Shown here one piece after another: positions 51,155 to 60,917 of a DNA stretch of 64,000 bases. The stretch spans positions 20,617 through 84,616 of the forward strand of contig DATJIW010000082.1 of assembly GCA_035492775.1 (NCBI GenBank). The letters run 5' to 3'. The notes under the pieces are model-generated. The model saw nothing but the letters and a program-made list of their open reading frames with translations. It was not told where the DNA came from and did not search any database. Numbering within the stretch: the first letter of the stretch is position 1; each line of letters opens with the position of its first letter. Source of the DNA: DATJFQ01 sp035492775. Lineage in GTDB: Bacteria > Acidobacteriota > Vicinamibacteria > Vicinamibacterales > 2-12-FULL-66-21. The position numbers were made by a program, and so were the translations under genes.

Positions 51155-52651
51155 ATGGCAGACCCGAAACAGCAGCAGGAAGTCACGTCCGCGATTGGCG
51201 CAGTCGAAGCCGGCGATTTCGACACGCTGCTCAAGAAAGAGTTCAAGCCGAAGACCGATGAGGCGAAGGAGGCCGTCGAGCGCGCCGTCCGCACGCTCGC
51301 CGAGCAGGCGCTCTCGCAGACGCAGCTCATAAGCAGCGACGTCGTCAAGTCGATCGAGTCGATCATCGCGCAGCTCGACAAGAAGCTGACCGAGCAGATC
51401 AACCTGATCATGCATCACGACGACTTTCAGAAGCTGGAAGGCGCCTGGCGCGGACTCCACTACCTCGTGAACAACACCGAAACGGACGAAATGCTGAAGA
51501 TCCGTTTCATGAACATCAGCAAGCAGGACCTCGGCAAGACGCTCAAGCGCTACAAGGGCACGGCGTGGGACCAGAGCCCGCTGTTCAAGAAGGTTTACGA
51601 GGCGGAGTATGGCCAGTTCGGCGGTGAGCCCTTCGGCTGCCTCGTCGGCGACTACTACTTCGATCACACGGCGCCCGACGTGGAACTGCTCGGCGAGATG
51701 GCTCAGGTCGCCGCAGCGGCGCACGCGCCGTTCATCACCGGCGGGTCGCCGACAATCATGCAGATGAACACGTGGCAGGAACTCGCCAACCCGCGGGATC
51801 TGACCAAGATCTTCACCACGCCCGAGTACGCGGCCTGGCGGTCGCTTCGTGAGTCGGAAGACTCGCGCTATCTCGGTCTCGCGATGCCGCGGTTCCTCGC
51901 GCGCCTGCCGTATGGCGCCAAGACGAATCCCGTCGACGAATTCGCGTTCGAGGAGGACACCGGGGCGGCCGATCACAGCCGCTATTCGTGGGCGAATGCG
52001 GCGTACGCGATGGCGACGAACATCAACCGCTCGTTCAAGCTCTACGGCTGGTGCTCGCGCATCCGCGGCGTGGAATCCGGGGGCGCGGTGGAGGGCCTGC
52101 CCGTCCATACGTTCCCGACCGACGACGGCGGCGTCGACATGAAGTGTCCGACCGAAATCGCGATCAGCGATCGACGCGAGGCGGAGCTGGCGAAGAACGG
52201 TTTCATGCCGCTGCTGCACCGGAAGAATTCCGACTTCGCCGCGTTCATCGGCGCGCAGTCGGTGCAGAAGCCGGCGGAATACACGGATCCGGACGCCACG
52301 GCGAACGCGAACCTCGCCGCACGGCTGCCGTATCTATTCGCGTGCTGCCGCTTCGCGCATTATCTGAAGTGCATCGTCCGCGACAAGATTGGCTCCTTCA
52401 AGGAGCGCGACGACATGCAGGCCTGGCTGCAGAAGTGGATCATGAACTACGTCGACGGCGATCCGGCCCACTCGTCCGAGACGACCAAGGCGCAGAAGCC
52501 GCTGGCGGCTGCGGAAGTGCAGGTCAGCGAAATCGAGGGGAATCCCGGCTACTATGCCGCGAAGTTCTTCCTGCGCCCGCACTACCAGCTCGAAGGGCTC
52601 ACCGTGTCGCTGCGCCTCGTTTCGAAGCTGCCGTCAGCCAAGGCGAGCTAG
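51155..52651 (+). CDS. tssC: Type VI sheath large subunit TssC (VipB)
   Basis: 498 residues, the family length; start after GGAGAAC. Characteristic parts are LEGAWRGLHYLVNNTE, FGCLVGDYYFDH, MPRFLARLPYGAKTNPVDEFAFEE, NAAYAMATNINRSFKLYGWCSRIRG and the C-terminal AKFFLRPHYQLEGLTVSLRLVSKLP. It forms the outer sheath with TssB, contracts to drive the Hcp tube and is disassembled by ClpV. Confidence 0.98.
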   Translation: MADPKQQQEVTSAIGAVEAGDFDTLLKKEFKPKTDEAKEAVERAVRTLAEQALSQTQLISSDVVKSIESIIAQLDKKLTEQINLIMHHDDFQKLEGAWRGLHYLVNNTETDEMLKIRFMNISKQDLGKTLKRYKGTAWDQSPLFKKVYEAEYGQFGGEPFGCLVGDYYFDHTAPDVELLGEMAQVAAAAHAPFITGGSPTIMQMNTWQELANPRDLTKIFTTPEYAAWRSLRESEDSRYLGLAMPRFLARLPYGAKTNPVDEFAFEEDTGAADHSRYSWANAAYAMATNINRSFKLYGWCSRIRGVESGGAVEGLPVHTFPTDDGGVDMKCPTEIAISDRREAELAKNGFMPLLHRKNSDFAAFIGAQSVQKPAEYTDPDATANANLAARLPYLFACCRFAHYLKCIVRDKIGSFKERDDMQAWLQKWIMNYVDGDPAHSSETTKAQKPLAAAEVQVSEIEGNPGYYAAKFFLRPHYQLEGLTVSLRLVSKLPSAKAS

Positions 52652-52753
52652 CGCACCATCATCGATCCGGCGCGCGCGGCCTGTGGCTGCGCGTGCGGCC
52701 ATGCTGTTCGTATCTGCCTCGGAGAACGTTGTCACTGTGAGGAGCGTTGAATC

Positions 52754-53239
52754 ATGGCAGCTGATATTTTCGCGAAGCTCGGGGACATCAAAGGGGAGTC
52801 GATCGACGACAAGCACAAGGACGAGATCGAGGTGATGTCGATTTCGTGGGGCGTCAGCAACTCCGGTTCGATGGCGTTCGGGACCGGCGGCGGCGAAGGA
52901 AAGGCGACGTTTCACGATCTCACCTTCATGCACCGCGTCGACAAGGCCACGCCCATCCTGATGCAGGCCTGCGCGACAGGCACGCACCTCAAAGAAGGCA
53001 TCATCACGTACCGCAAGGCCGGCAAGGGGCAGCAGGAATACATGATCGTGAAGATGAACGACATCATCGTCACGGGCGTGCAGCATGCGCATGGCGGCAG
53101 CGGCGGCGAGGGCGCCACGGAGAGCATCAGCCTCTCGTTCGCGAAGGTCGCCTTCGAGTACAAGCCGCAGAAGGCCGACGGGTCGCTCGACGCGGGCATC
53201 CACTTCAAGTACGACATCAAGGCGCAGAAAGAAGCGTAG
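52754..53239 (+). CDS. hcp: Type VI tube protein Hcp (TssD), first copy
   Basis: 161 residues. Hcp1-type beta-barrel: FAKLGDIKGESIDDKHKDEIEVMSISWG, FHDLTFMHRVDKATPILMQACATG and ISLSFAKVAFEYKPQKADG. Hexameric rings stack inside the TssBC sheath and carry effectors. Spaced 102 bases from tssC with an AGGAG box, so it may have its own promoter for high expression. A second, different Hcp follows after 8 bases. Confidence 0.97.
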   Translation: MAADIFAKLGDIKGESIDDKHKDEIEVMSISWGVSNSGSMAFGTGGGEGKATFHDLTFMHRVDKATPILMQACATGTHLKEGIITYRKAGKGQQEYMIVKMNDIIVTGVQHAHGGSGGEGATESISLSFAKVAFEYKPQKADGSLDAGIHFKYDIKAQKEA

Positions 53240-53247
53240 GCAGCACC

Positions 53248-53778
53248 GTGCCGGTACCGGTTCCGGAGACCGTCGCGGCCCGCGCACCGGGCGCCGGGGA
53301 CATGTTTCTCAGCGTCACCGGCGCCAAGGCCGGCGCCATCGCCGGCGAGGCGCAGGACAGCGCGCACAAGAACGAGATCGAGGTCCTCGGCTGGTCCTGG
53401 GGAATGCAGGGGCGGCGCGATCTCGTCAGCGGGCACGCGACGGGCAAGGCGACGATCCGCGAACTGCGCGTCATCAAGCGCGTGGACAAGGCGTCGACGG
53501 CCTTGATGAACGCGCTCCGCACGAACGAAGAGGTCAAGGCCAAGCTGACGCTGCGCAAGACCGGCAAGTCGCCGCTGGAGTACCTGAAAATCTCGATCGA
53601 GAACGGATTCGTCAGCTCGATCGAGATTGAGGGGGGCGACGTGTCGGGCGGTTCCGCGCTCGTCGAGCGCATCAGCTTCACGTTCAACAAGATTTCGGTC
53701 GAGTACACGCCGCAGGGACCTGATGGACGCGCTCTCGGCGGGACAACTTTCGAAGATCAGTGGACGCCCTCGTCGTGA
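53248..53778 (+). CDS. Second Hcp-like tube protein, diverged
   Basis: 176 residues from the GTG at 53248; an ATG at 53302 would give a shorter form starting like classic Hcp. The core aligns with Hcp: MFLSVTGAKAGAIAGEAQDS, HKNEIEVLGWSWGM, ATIRELRVIKRVDKASTALMNAL, ERISFTFNKISVEYTPQGPDG. An 18-residue Pro/Ala-rich N-terminal extension, weaker conservation and a different C terminus separate it from the first copy. It may form mixed or alternative tubes, or be an adaptor ring at the base or tip. Confidence 0.88.
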   Translation: MPVPVPETVAARAPGAGDMFLSVTGAKAGAIAGEAQDSAHKNEIEVLGWSWGMQGRRDLVSGHATGKATIRELRVIKRVDKASTALMNALRTNEEVKAKLTLRKTGKSPLEYLKISIENGFVSSIEIEGGDVSGGSALVERISFTFNKISVEYTPQGPDGRALGGTTFEDQWTPSS

Positions 53779-53788
53779 CGACGCCGTG

Positions 53789-54625
53789 ATGCTATCCGAA
53801 GCCGCAGAACGCAATCTCAAGGACGGCGACGTCGCGGCAGCGCTCGCGCGGCTGCAGGAGGACGTCCGCGCGCGTCCGTCCGACGCGAAACTGCGCGTGT
53901 TCCTGTTCCAGCTGCTGTGCGTCCTTGGGCAGTGGGAGCGCGCGCTCACGCAGCTGAAAGTCGCCTCCGAACTGGATCCAATCGCGCTGGCGATGGCGCA
54001 AATGTACGGCGACGCGGTCCGCTGCGAAGCCGTCCGCAGCGAGGTCTTCGAGGGCCGCAAGTCGCCGATGGTGCTTGGCCAGCCGGATCAATGGCTGGCG
54101 TTGCTGATCGAGTCGCGGCTCCGTGCGGGCCTCGGCGAGGCCGCGCAGTCGGAGGCCCTCCGGCAGCGTGCGTTCGAGGATGCGCCCGCGTCACCGGGCG
54201 ACATCGATGGCCGGCCGTTCGAGTGGATTGCCGACGCGGACTCCCGGCTCGGGCCTGTGCTGGAAGCGTTCATCAACGGACGGTACTACTGGGTGCCGTT
54301 CGATCGTCTGATCAAAGTGTCGCTCGAAAAACCGGAGGATTTGCGCGATCTGGTGTGGATGCCGGCGCAGCTCCAGTTCCAGAACGGCGGAGAGACGCTC
54401 GCGCTGATTCCAACACGGTATCCCGGATCGGAATCATCGGACGATGGAGCGGTTGCGCTCTCGCGCAAGACGGTCTGGGAGGCGTTTGCCGACGACGCCT
54501 ATCGCGGGCTGGGTCAGCGCGTCTTCGCGACCGACGCCGGCGAGACGCCTTTCCTCGAGGCGCGCGCGATCACGGTCCGCCAGGACGAGCCCGCGCCGGA
54601 TCTCTCGGGCGCGGACCATGCCTGA
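53789..54625 (+). CDS. tagJ: Type VI accessory protein TagJ (ImpE)
   Basis: 278 residues from the ATG at 53789; a GTG directly upstream and an ATG at 53723 overlapping hcp2 are alternatives. TagJ/ImpE family: KDGDVAAALARLQEDVRARPSDAKLRVFLFQLLCVLGQWERAL is the TPR-like N-terminal domain. GRPFEWIADADSRLGPVLEAFINGRYYWVPFDRL and DLVWMPAQLQFQNG are the C-terminal domain. In Pseudomonas TagJ binds the TssB N terminus and ClpV. It overlaps tssE by 8 bases. Confidence 0.93.
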   Translation: MLSEAAERNLKDGDVAAALARLQEDVRARPSDAKLRVFLFQLLCVLGQWERALTQLKVASELDPIALAMAQMYGDAVRCEAVRSEVFEGRKSPMVLGQPDQWLALLIESRLRAGLGEAAQSEALRQRAFEDAPASPGDIDGRPFEWIADADSRLGPVLEAFINGRYYWVPFDRLIKVSLEKPEDLRDLVWMPAQLQFQNGGETLALIPTRYPGSESSDDGAVALSRKTVWEAFADDAYRGLGQRVFATDAGETPFLEARAITVRQDEPAPDLSGADHA

Positions 54626-55136
54626 CCAGCGCACGCCGGAAGAGCAGCTCCAGCCGGCACTCCTCGATCGCTTGACGGACGATCAACCCGAGAAGAGACT
54701 CGAGCCGCGCATGGAGCGCGTGATCTCGAAGCGCCGCATGCGCGAGGCGGTGCTGCGCGATCTGACGTGGCTGTTCAACACGACGCGCCTCGATCCCGAC
54801 ATGGATCCGGCGCTGTCGTACGCGCGCAAGTCCGTCATCAACTTCGGCCTGCCCGCGCTCTCGGGTCAGACGGCGTCCTCGCTCGACATCTCGGATCTCG
54901 AGCGGTCGATCCGCCAGGCGATCCTCGATTACGAGCCGCGCATCCTTCCAGGGTCGCTGCACGTGCGCGCGATCGAGGCCGGGAAATTCGAGAACCACAA
55001 CGTCATCGGCGTCGAAATCTCCGGCCAGCTCTGGTCCCAGCCGCTGCCGCTCGAGCTGCTCGTGCGGACCGAGATCGATCTCGAGACGGGACAGGTGGAA
55101 GTCGCCGACCTGGCGCAGTCCTCCCGGGTGACCTGA
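54618..55136 (+). CDS. tssE: Type VI baseplate subunit TssE (gp25-like)
   Basis: 172 residues from the ATG at 54618 inside the tagJ end. Gp25-like wedge protein: SKRRMREAVLRDLTWLFNT, SYARKSVINFGLPALSG, LERSIRQAILDYEPRILPGSL and VEISGQLWSQPLPLELLVRTEIDLETG. It nucleates sheath assembly together with TssF and TssG. Its TGA overlaps the tssF ATG by one base. Confidence 0.96.
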   Translation: MPDQRTPEEQLQPALLDRLTDDQPEKRLEPRMERVISKRRMREAVLRDLTWLFNTTRLDPDMDPALSYARKSVINFGLPALSGQTASSLDISDLERSIRQAILDYEPRILPGSLHVRAIEAGKFENHNVIGVEISGQLWSQPLPLELLVRTEIDLETGQVEVADLAQSSRVT

Positions 55137-57016
55137 TGGACCCGCGGCTGCTGCAGCACTACAACCTCGAACTTCAGCATCTCCGGGAGATGGGCGCGGA
55201 GTTCGCGCAGCAGTTCCCGAAGATCGCGGCGCGCCTCGGGATGAGCGGACTCGAAGTGGCCGATCCGTACGTCGAGCGGCTGCTCGAAGGCACCGCCTTC
55301 ATGGCGGCCCGCGTCCAGCTGAAGCTCGACGCGGAGTTCCCGCGCTTCACCCAGGCGCTCCTCGAAATCATTTATCCGCATTACCTGGCGCCGACGCCGT
55401 CGATGCTCATCGCGCAGCTGCGTCCGGATGCCAACGAGCCAACGCTTGCCGGCGGAACGCGGGTGGTTCCTCGTGGAACGACGATGTATTCGGTCGTCGG
55501 GCCGGATGACATGACTGCCTGCGAATTCCGAACGGCGCACGACGTCGTCCTGCTGCCCGTTGAAGTCGCGTCCGCTTCGTACTTCTCTTACGCGCCCGAT
55601 CTTCCGCTGAACACGCTGTCGCTGCCGCAGTCCGTCAAGGGGGGCCTGCGTCTCCGGTTGAGGACGACGGCCGGCCTGAACTTCTCGCAGACGTCGATCG
55701 ACCGTCTGTGCTTCTATCTGGCCGGTCGCGACGACGTCGCGAACAAGCTGCTCGAGCTGGCACTGTCGTCGTGCGCCGGCGTCATCGTGAGGCCATTGGG
55801 CGCGAAGGCACACGATCTGACCGTGCTGCCCTCGTCCACCGTCGAACCTGTCGGGTTCACCGACGATCAGGCGCTGCTGCCGCTCAGCGTGCGATCCTTC
55901 CAGGGATACCGGCTGCTGCAGGAGTACTTCTCGTTCCCGCAGCGCTACCGGTTCTTCGAGCTGTCGGGCCTCTCGCGGGCGATCGGGCGCGTGCCGCAGA
56001 GCGACGTCGAGATCGTGGTGCTGTTCGGCCGCGGCGAGCCGGCGCTCGAGAGCATGGTGGACGCGTCGAACTTCCAGTTGTTCTGCACGCCCGCCGTGAA
56101 CCTGTTCGAGAAGGCGCGGATGGATCGGATCCACGTGAGCGACTCGACGTTCGAGTTCCACGTCGTTGCCGACCGGACGCGGCCGTTGGATTACGAGATC
56201 TATCAGGTGACGGACGTCGTCGGGCACGGCGCGGGCGACGACAGCGAGCAGCGGTTCCTGCCGTTCTACTCGGCCTCGACTCTCGACGCCGACGACCGGT
56301 CCGCCTACTTCACGACGAGGCGGCAGCCCCGCGTGCTGCCCCCGGACCAGAAGCGGCGCGGGCCGCGATCGAGCTACATCGGCAGCGAGGTCTTCCTGTC
56401 GCTCGTGGATTCGAAACAGGCGCCGTATTCCGCGGACCTGCGGCAGCTGTCGATGCAGGCGCTGTGCACGAACCGGGACCTCGTGCTGCAGATGCCCATC
56501 GGTCTCGGGCAGACCGATTTTTCGCTGAACATTGCTGCACCCGTCACGAGCGTTCGCGTGGTCGCGGGGCCGAGCCGGCCGTTTTCTCCCGTGGCGGACG
56601 GAGCGGTGGCATGGCGCGCGATCAGCCACTTGTCGCTGAACTATCTGTCGCTGGTGAATGCCACCGGCGAGCAGGGCGCGGCCGCGCTGCGCGATCTCCT
56701 CGAGCTGTATGCGACGACGACCGACGTCAGCGCGCGGCGGCAGATCGAAGGCGTCCGCGCGGTGAACGTCGAGCGTGTCGTGCGGCGGCTGCCCGCGCGC
56801 GGCCCGATTGCGTTCGGTCGAGCACTCGAAATCACCGTCGACGTGGACGAAATGGCCTTCGAGGGCGCGAGCGCGTTTCTGCTTGGAGCGGTGCTGGATC
56901 GATATTTCACGCGCTACGTCTCGATCAACTCGGCAACCGAAACCGTGCTGCGGTCCGACAGCCGCGGCGAGATCCATCGATGGACGCCAACCTGGGGCAC
57001 GAGACCGACGCTCTGA
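55136..57016 (+). CDS. tssF: Type VI baseplate subunit TssF
   Basis: 626 residues from the ATG at 55136. TssF (VasA/ImpG) signatures are MDPRLLQHYNLELQHLREMGAEFA with FPKIAARLGM and YVERLLEGTAFMAARVQLKLD, then FPRFTQALLEIIYPHYLAPTPSM. Later come FFELSGLSRAIGR and AVNLFEKARMDRIHV, and near the C terminus the LNYLSLVNATG and GRALEITVDVDEMAFEGAS segments. The gene overlaps tssG by 37 bases in a different frame, indicating coupled translation. Confidence 0.97.
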   Translation: MDPRLLQHYNLELQHLREMGAEFAQQFPKIAARLGMSGLEVADPYVERLLEGTAFMAARVQLKLDAEFPRFTQALLEIIYPHYLAPTPSMLIAQLRPDANEPTLAGGTRVVPRGTTMYSVVGPDDMTACEFRTAHDVVLLPVEVASASYFSYAPDLPLNTLSLPQSVKGGLRLRLRTTAGLNFSQTSIDRLCFYLAGRDDVANKLLELALSSCAGVIVRPLGAKAHDLTVLPSSTVEPVGFTDDQALLPLSVRSFQGYRLLQEYFSFPQRYRFFELSGLSRAIGRVPQSDVEIVVLFGRGEPALESMVDASNFQLFCTPAVNLFEKARMDRIHVSDSTFEFHVVADRTRPLDYEIYQVTDVVGHGAGDDSEQRFLPFYSASTLDADDRSAYFTTRRQPRVLPPDQKRRGPRSSYIGSEVFLSLVDSKQAPYSADLRQLSMQALCTNRDLVLQMPIGLGQTDFSLNIAAPVTSVRVVAGPSRPFSPVADGAVAWRAISHLSLNYLSLVNATGEQGAAALRDLLELYATTTDVSARRQIEGVRAVNVERVVRRLPARGPIAFGRALEITVDVDEMAFEGASAFLLGAVLDRYFTRYVSINSATETVLRSDSRGEIHRWTPTWGTRPTL

Positions 57017-58044
57017 GCTTCCTGTCGGCAGTGTCGAAGGAGCCGTACCGATACGACTTCTATCAGACGCTGCGGCGGCTCGAGTGTCTCTATGAATCGC
57101 GGCCGCGTTGGGGCACCGCGCTGCGTCCGATCGACGAGCCGGTCCGGCTCGGACAGGAGCCGGAGCTGTCGTTTGCGCCGGCGCCGCTCGCGTCGCTGGA
57201 ATTCGGCAGCGGGGGTGCGCCGCCGCGGCTCCACGTTCGCCTGTTCGGACTCCTGGGCCCCAATGGCCCGATGCCGACGTATCTCACCGAGTACACGCGG
57301 CATCGGCTGCGGCATTCGAACGATCCGACGCTGAGCCGGTTCCTCGATCTGCTGCACCATCGCTTCATTGCGTTGTTCTACCGTGCGTGGGCTCAGGCGC
57401 AGCCGCACGTGAACCGGGATCGCTCCGGACAGGACCGGTTCCGGACGTACATCGGCACGTTTGTCGGCATCGCGCCGTCGTCGGTCCGCGACCGCGACTC
57501 GGTCCTCGACGTCGCGAGGCTGTTCCATGCGGGCACGCTCGTGCGTCAGGTGCGGAATGCGGAGGGGCTCTCCGCGATCGTGCAGCAGTTCTTCGGCGTG
57601 CCGGCACGCGTGGAACAGTTCGTCGGACACTGGATGCGCCTCGCGTCAGCCGACCTGACCCGACTGGCCCGCAGGGGCTCGCCGCTGGGCCAGGGCGCCG
57701 TCGCAGGCGCTCGAGTCTGGGATCACCAGAGCAAATTCCGGATCCATCTGGGTCCGCTGACGCTGGCGCAGTACAAGATGTTCCTGCCTCGGCCTGCGGG
57801 ATCCGCCGGGGAGCAACCATCGCACCTGAGAAAGCTCGTGGACTGGGTGCGGTTCTATCTCTGTTTCGAACTCGATTGGGACGTGCGGCTGCATCTTCGA
57901 TGCAATGAAGTGCCGGCGTTGGCGCTCGGACGCGCCGGGCAGCTTGGCTGGACGACATGGCTGGGACGCCGCCGGTCGACGGGTGATGCCGCCGACCTGG
58001 TGCTGGATGCCGAAACCTTCGTGAAGGAAAAACGACTCGCATGA
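56980..58044 (+). CDS. tssG: Type VI baseplate subunit TssG
   Basis: 354 residues from the ATG at 56980. TssG (VasB/ImpH) signatures are YRYDFYQTLRRLECLYESRPRW's core, RLGQEPELSFAPAPLASLEF, HVRLFGLLGPNGPMPTYLTEY, RFLDLLHHRFIALFYRAWAQ and RQVRNAEGLSAIVQQFFGVP. Two copies plus TssF and TssE form a baseplate wedge. It ends in an ATGA overlap with clpV. Confidence 0.96.
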   Translation: MDANLGHETDALSFLSAVSKEPYRYDFYQTLRRLECLYESRPRWGTALRPIDEPVRLGQEPELSFAPAPLASLEFGSGGAPPRLHVRLFGLLGPNGPMPTYLTEYTRHRLRHSNDPTLSRFLDLLHHRFIALFYRAWAQAQPHVNRDRSGQDRFRTYIGTFVGIAPSSVRDRDSVLDVARLFHAGTLVRQVRNAEGLSAIVQQFFGVPARVEQFVGHWMRLASADLTRLARRGSPLGQGAVAGARVWDHQSKFRIHLGPLTLAQYKMFLPRPAGSAGEQPSHLRKLVDWVRFYLCFELDWDVRLHLRCNEVPALALGRAGQLGWTTWLGRRRSTGDAADLVLDAETFVKEKRLA

Positions 58045-60794
58045 GCGAAATCAATCGGTCCTCGTTGTTTGGCAAATTGAACAGTCTCGGCTACAAGGCC
58101 ATCGAGGGCGCCACCGTCGTCTGCAAGCTGCGCGGCAACCCCTACGTCGAACTCGTGCACTGGATCCAGCAGATCCTGAACACGCAGGACTCGGATCTGC
58201 ACCACATCGTCCGGTTCTTCGAAATCGATCCCTCGCGGCTGGCCAAGGACATCACCGATGCGCTCGATCGGCTGCCTCGCGGCGCGACGTCGATTTCCGA
58301 CCTGTCGACGCACGTCGAGAATGCTGTCGAGCGCGGGTGGGTCTACTCGACCCTGTTGTTTGGCGACACGCGCGTGCGCACCGGACATCTCGCCGTCGGG
58401 ATGGTCAAGACGCCGTCGCTCCGCAACGCGCTGCTCGGCATTTCAAAGCACTTCGACGCGATCAAGCCGGACGCCTTGACCGACCAGTTCTCGAAGATTG
58501 TGGCGGGTTCTCCGGAGGACGCGCTTGGTGCGACCGACAGCTCGTCGCTCGCGGCGCCGGGGGAAGCGAGCGGCGCGATGCCGCCGGCGCAGCTGGGCAA
58601 GCAGGAAGCCCTGAGGCGGTACGCGACGAACCTCACGGAACGCGCGCAGAAGGGACAGCTCGATCCCGTCAGCGGGCGCGACGAGGAAATCCGGCAGATC
58701 GTCGACATCCTGATGCGCCGCCGGCAGAACAATCCGATCCTCACCGGCGAAGCCGGAGTCGGAAAGACGGCGGTCGTGGAAGGGTTCGCGGCGCGGATCG
58801 CAGGCGGCGATGTCCCGCCGCCGTTGAAAGACGTGCAGGTCTACACGCTCGACATCGGCCTGCTGCAGGCCGGTGCGAGCATGAAAGGCGAGTTCGAGAA
58901 CCGGCTCCGGCAGGTCATCGAGGAAGTTCAGGCGTCGCCCAAACCAATCATTCTCTTCGTCGACGAGGCGCACACGTTGATTGGAGCCGGCGGATCCGCG
59001 GGCACTGGCGACGCCGCCAACCTGCTCAAGCCGGCGCTTGCGCGCGGCACGCTGCGGACCATCGCTGCAACGACCTGGGCGGAATACAAGAAATACATCG
59101 AAAAGGATCCGGCGCTGACGCGCCGCTTCCAGGTCGTCCAGGTGCTGGAGCCGTCGGAAGACAAGGCGACGCTCATGGTACGCGGCGTGGCGTCGACGCT
59201 CGAAAAACACCATCGCGTGCAACTGCTGGATGAAGCGCTCGAAGCGGCGGTGACGCTCTCGCACCGATACATCCCGGCGCGCCAGCTGCCCGATAAGGCC
59301 GTATCGCTGCTCGATACCGTCTGCGCGCGCGTCGCCATCAGCCAGCACGCCGTGCCGCCGCAGCTCGAGGACTGCCGCCGCACGATCGAGGCGCTGCAGA
59401 TCGAGCTTGGCATCATCGCCCGGGAAGAAGCGGTTGGCGTCGACGCGGGCGCACGGCGCCGCGCCGCCGAGGAGAAGCTCGCGGCTGCGGAGGTCCGCCG
59501 CGCCGAGCTCGAGACGAGATGGCAGGCGGAGCACAAGCTCGCCGACCGCGTACTGGAAATCCGCGCCATCCTGCGCAAGGCCGCCGACGCCAAATCGTCG
59601 CCGGCGCCGGCCGTAGAAGCAGCCGGGGCGGGAGCGGCAGCCGCCGCGGCCTCTGTGCCCGCTGCTGCCCTCGCCGAAGGCGAGCAAACCCTCACGAATG
59701 AGAAACGCGCGGCGCTTCTCGCGGAACTGAAGGAGCTCCAGGCGCAGCTCGCGGCCGTACAGGGAGAGTCGCCGCTGATTCTGCCGAGCGTCGACGCGCA
59801 GGCGGTCGCGTCCGTCGTGCAGGACTGGACCGGTGTTCCCGTCGGACGAATGGTGAAGAACGAGATCGAGACCGTGCTCCACCTTGCCGACGCGCTCAAC
59901 CAGCGCGTCATCGGCCAGCGGCATGCGCTCGACATGATCGCGCGGCGCATTCACACGTCTCGCGCGAAGCTCGACAACCCCAACAAACCGATCGGCGTGT
60001 TCATGTTGTGTGGTCCATCCGGCGTCGGCAAGACGGAGACGGCGCTCACGCTCGCCGAGGCGCTCTACGGCGGCGAACAGAACGTCATCACCATCAACAT
60101 GAGCGAGTTTCAGGAGAAGCACACGGTGTCGACATTGAAAGGCTCACCGCCCGGATATGTCGGCTATGGCGAGGGCGGCATCCTTACGGAGGCCGTCAGA
60201 CGGCGGCCGTACAGCGTCGTCCTCCTGGACGAAATCGAGAAGGCGCACCCGGACGTGCACGAGTTGTTCTTCCAGGTGTTCGACAAGGGCTGGATGGAGG
60301 ACTCTGAGGGCCGCTACATCGACTTCAAGAACACGATCATCCTCCTGACGTCGAACGTCGGAACGGAGCTGATCGCCAGCATGTGCAAGGATCCGGAGTT
60401 GATGCCGGAGCCCGAGGGCATTGCAAAAGCGCTGAGGGAACCGCTGCTGAAGAAGTTCCCCGCGGCGCTGCTCGGACGGCTGGTCGTCATCCCGTACTAT
60501 CCGCTGGGCGACGCGATGCTCGCGAGCATCGTGCGTCTGCAGCTCGGCCGCATCGCGAAGCGCGTGTCCGAGAATCACAAGATCCCGTTCACGTACGACG
60601 AGGACGCAGTGAAGCTGATCGTGAGCCGCTGCACGGAGGTCGAGAGCGGCGGCCGGATGATCGACGCGATCCTGACCAACACGGTTCTTCCGGAAATCAG
60701 CCACGAGTTCCTGAAGCGGACGATGGAGGGCGCCACGCTGACGGGCATTCAGCTCGGCGTCGACAACGGCAACTTCGCGTATCGGTTCGAGTAG
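58041..60794 (+). CDS. clpV: Type VI AAA+ ATPase ClpV (TssH)
   Basis: 917 residues. A Clp N-terminal domain is followed by AAA domain 1 with Walker A GEAGVGKT (236-243) and ILFVDEAHTLIGAGG, then an Arg/Glu-rich coiled-coil middle domain (about 440-600) with an Ala/Pro-rich insert (about 510-545). AAA domain 2 has GPSGVGKT (658-665) and VVLLDEIEKAHPDV. The N-terminal LNSLGYKAIEGATVVCKLRGNPYVE is typical of ClpV rather than ClpB. It disassembles contracted TssBC sheath. Confidence 0.96.
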   Translation: MSEINRSSLFGKLNSLGYKAIEGATVVCKLRGNPYVELVHWIQQILNTQDSDLHHIVRFFEIDPSRLAKDITDALDRLPRGATSISDLSTHVENAVERGWVYSTLLFGDTRVRTGHLAVGMVKTPSLRNALLGISKHFDAIKPDALTDQFSKIVAGSPEDALGATDSSSLAAPGEASGAMPPAQLGKQEALRRYATNLTERAQKGQLDPVSGRDEEIRQIVDILMRRRQNNPILTGEAGVGKTAVVEGFAARIAGGDVPPPLKDVQVYTLDIGLLQAGASMKGEFENRLRQVIEEVQASPKPIILFVDEAHTLIGAGGSAGTGDAANLLKPALARGTLRTIAATTWAEYKKYIEKDPALTRRFQVVQVLEPSEDKATLMVRGVASTLEKHHRVQLLDEALEAAVTLSHRYIPARQLPDKAVSLLDTVCARVAISQHAVPPQLEDCRRTIEALQIELGIIAREEAVGVDAGARRRAAEEKLAAAEVRRAELETRWQAEHKLADRVLEIRAILRKAADAKSSPAPAVEAAGAGAAAAAASVPAAALAEGEQTLTNEKRAALLAELKELQAQLAAVQGESPLILPSVDAQAVASVVQDWTGVPVGRMVKNEIETVLHLADALNQRVIGQRHALDMIARRIHTSRAKLDNPNKPIGVFMLCGPSGVGKTETALTLAEALYGGEQNVITINMSEFQEKHTVSTLKGSPPGYVGYGEGGILTEAVRRRPYSVVLLDEIEKAHPDVHELFFQVFDKGWMEDSEGRYIDFKNTIILLTSNVGTELIASMCKDPELMPEPEGIAKALREPLLKKFPAALLGRLVVIPYYPLGDAMLASIVRLQLGRIAKRVSENHKIPFTYDEDAVKLIVSRCTEVESGGRMIDAILTNTVLPEISHEFLKRTMEGATLTGIQLGVDNGNFAYRFE

Positions 60795-60827
60795 ATCGGC
60801 GCCCTTGACGTGAGAATGAACGCGCAA

Positions 60828-60863
60828 GCGAACGGAGCGCGCCACGCGAACGGAGTGCGCCGA
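60828..60863. repeat. Tandem 18-base repeat downstream of clpV
   Basis: Two adjacent copies of an 18-mer (GCGAACGGAGCGCGCCAC and GCGAACGGAGTGCGCCGA) differ at three positions. They occupy the gap between clpV and the TPR-methyltransferase gene. No gene is supported here. Confidence 0.7.
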
Positions 60864-60894
60864 CGAAGCGGCGCGCGAGAGCTCGTGTAGGGAA

Positions 60895-60917
60895 TCCGGC
60901 GGGGCGAAGCCCCCGGA
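60895..60917 (+). promoter_or_regulatory. Hairpin upstream of the TPR-methyltransferase
   Basis: GGGGC-GAA-GCCCC with partly pairing flanks (TCCG/CGGA) lies 21 bases before the ATG at 60939 and just before the AAAAAGGGG ribosome-binding stretch. It could influence translation or processing of the downstream gene. Confidence 0.35.
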
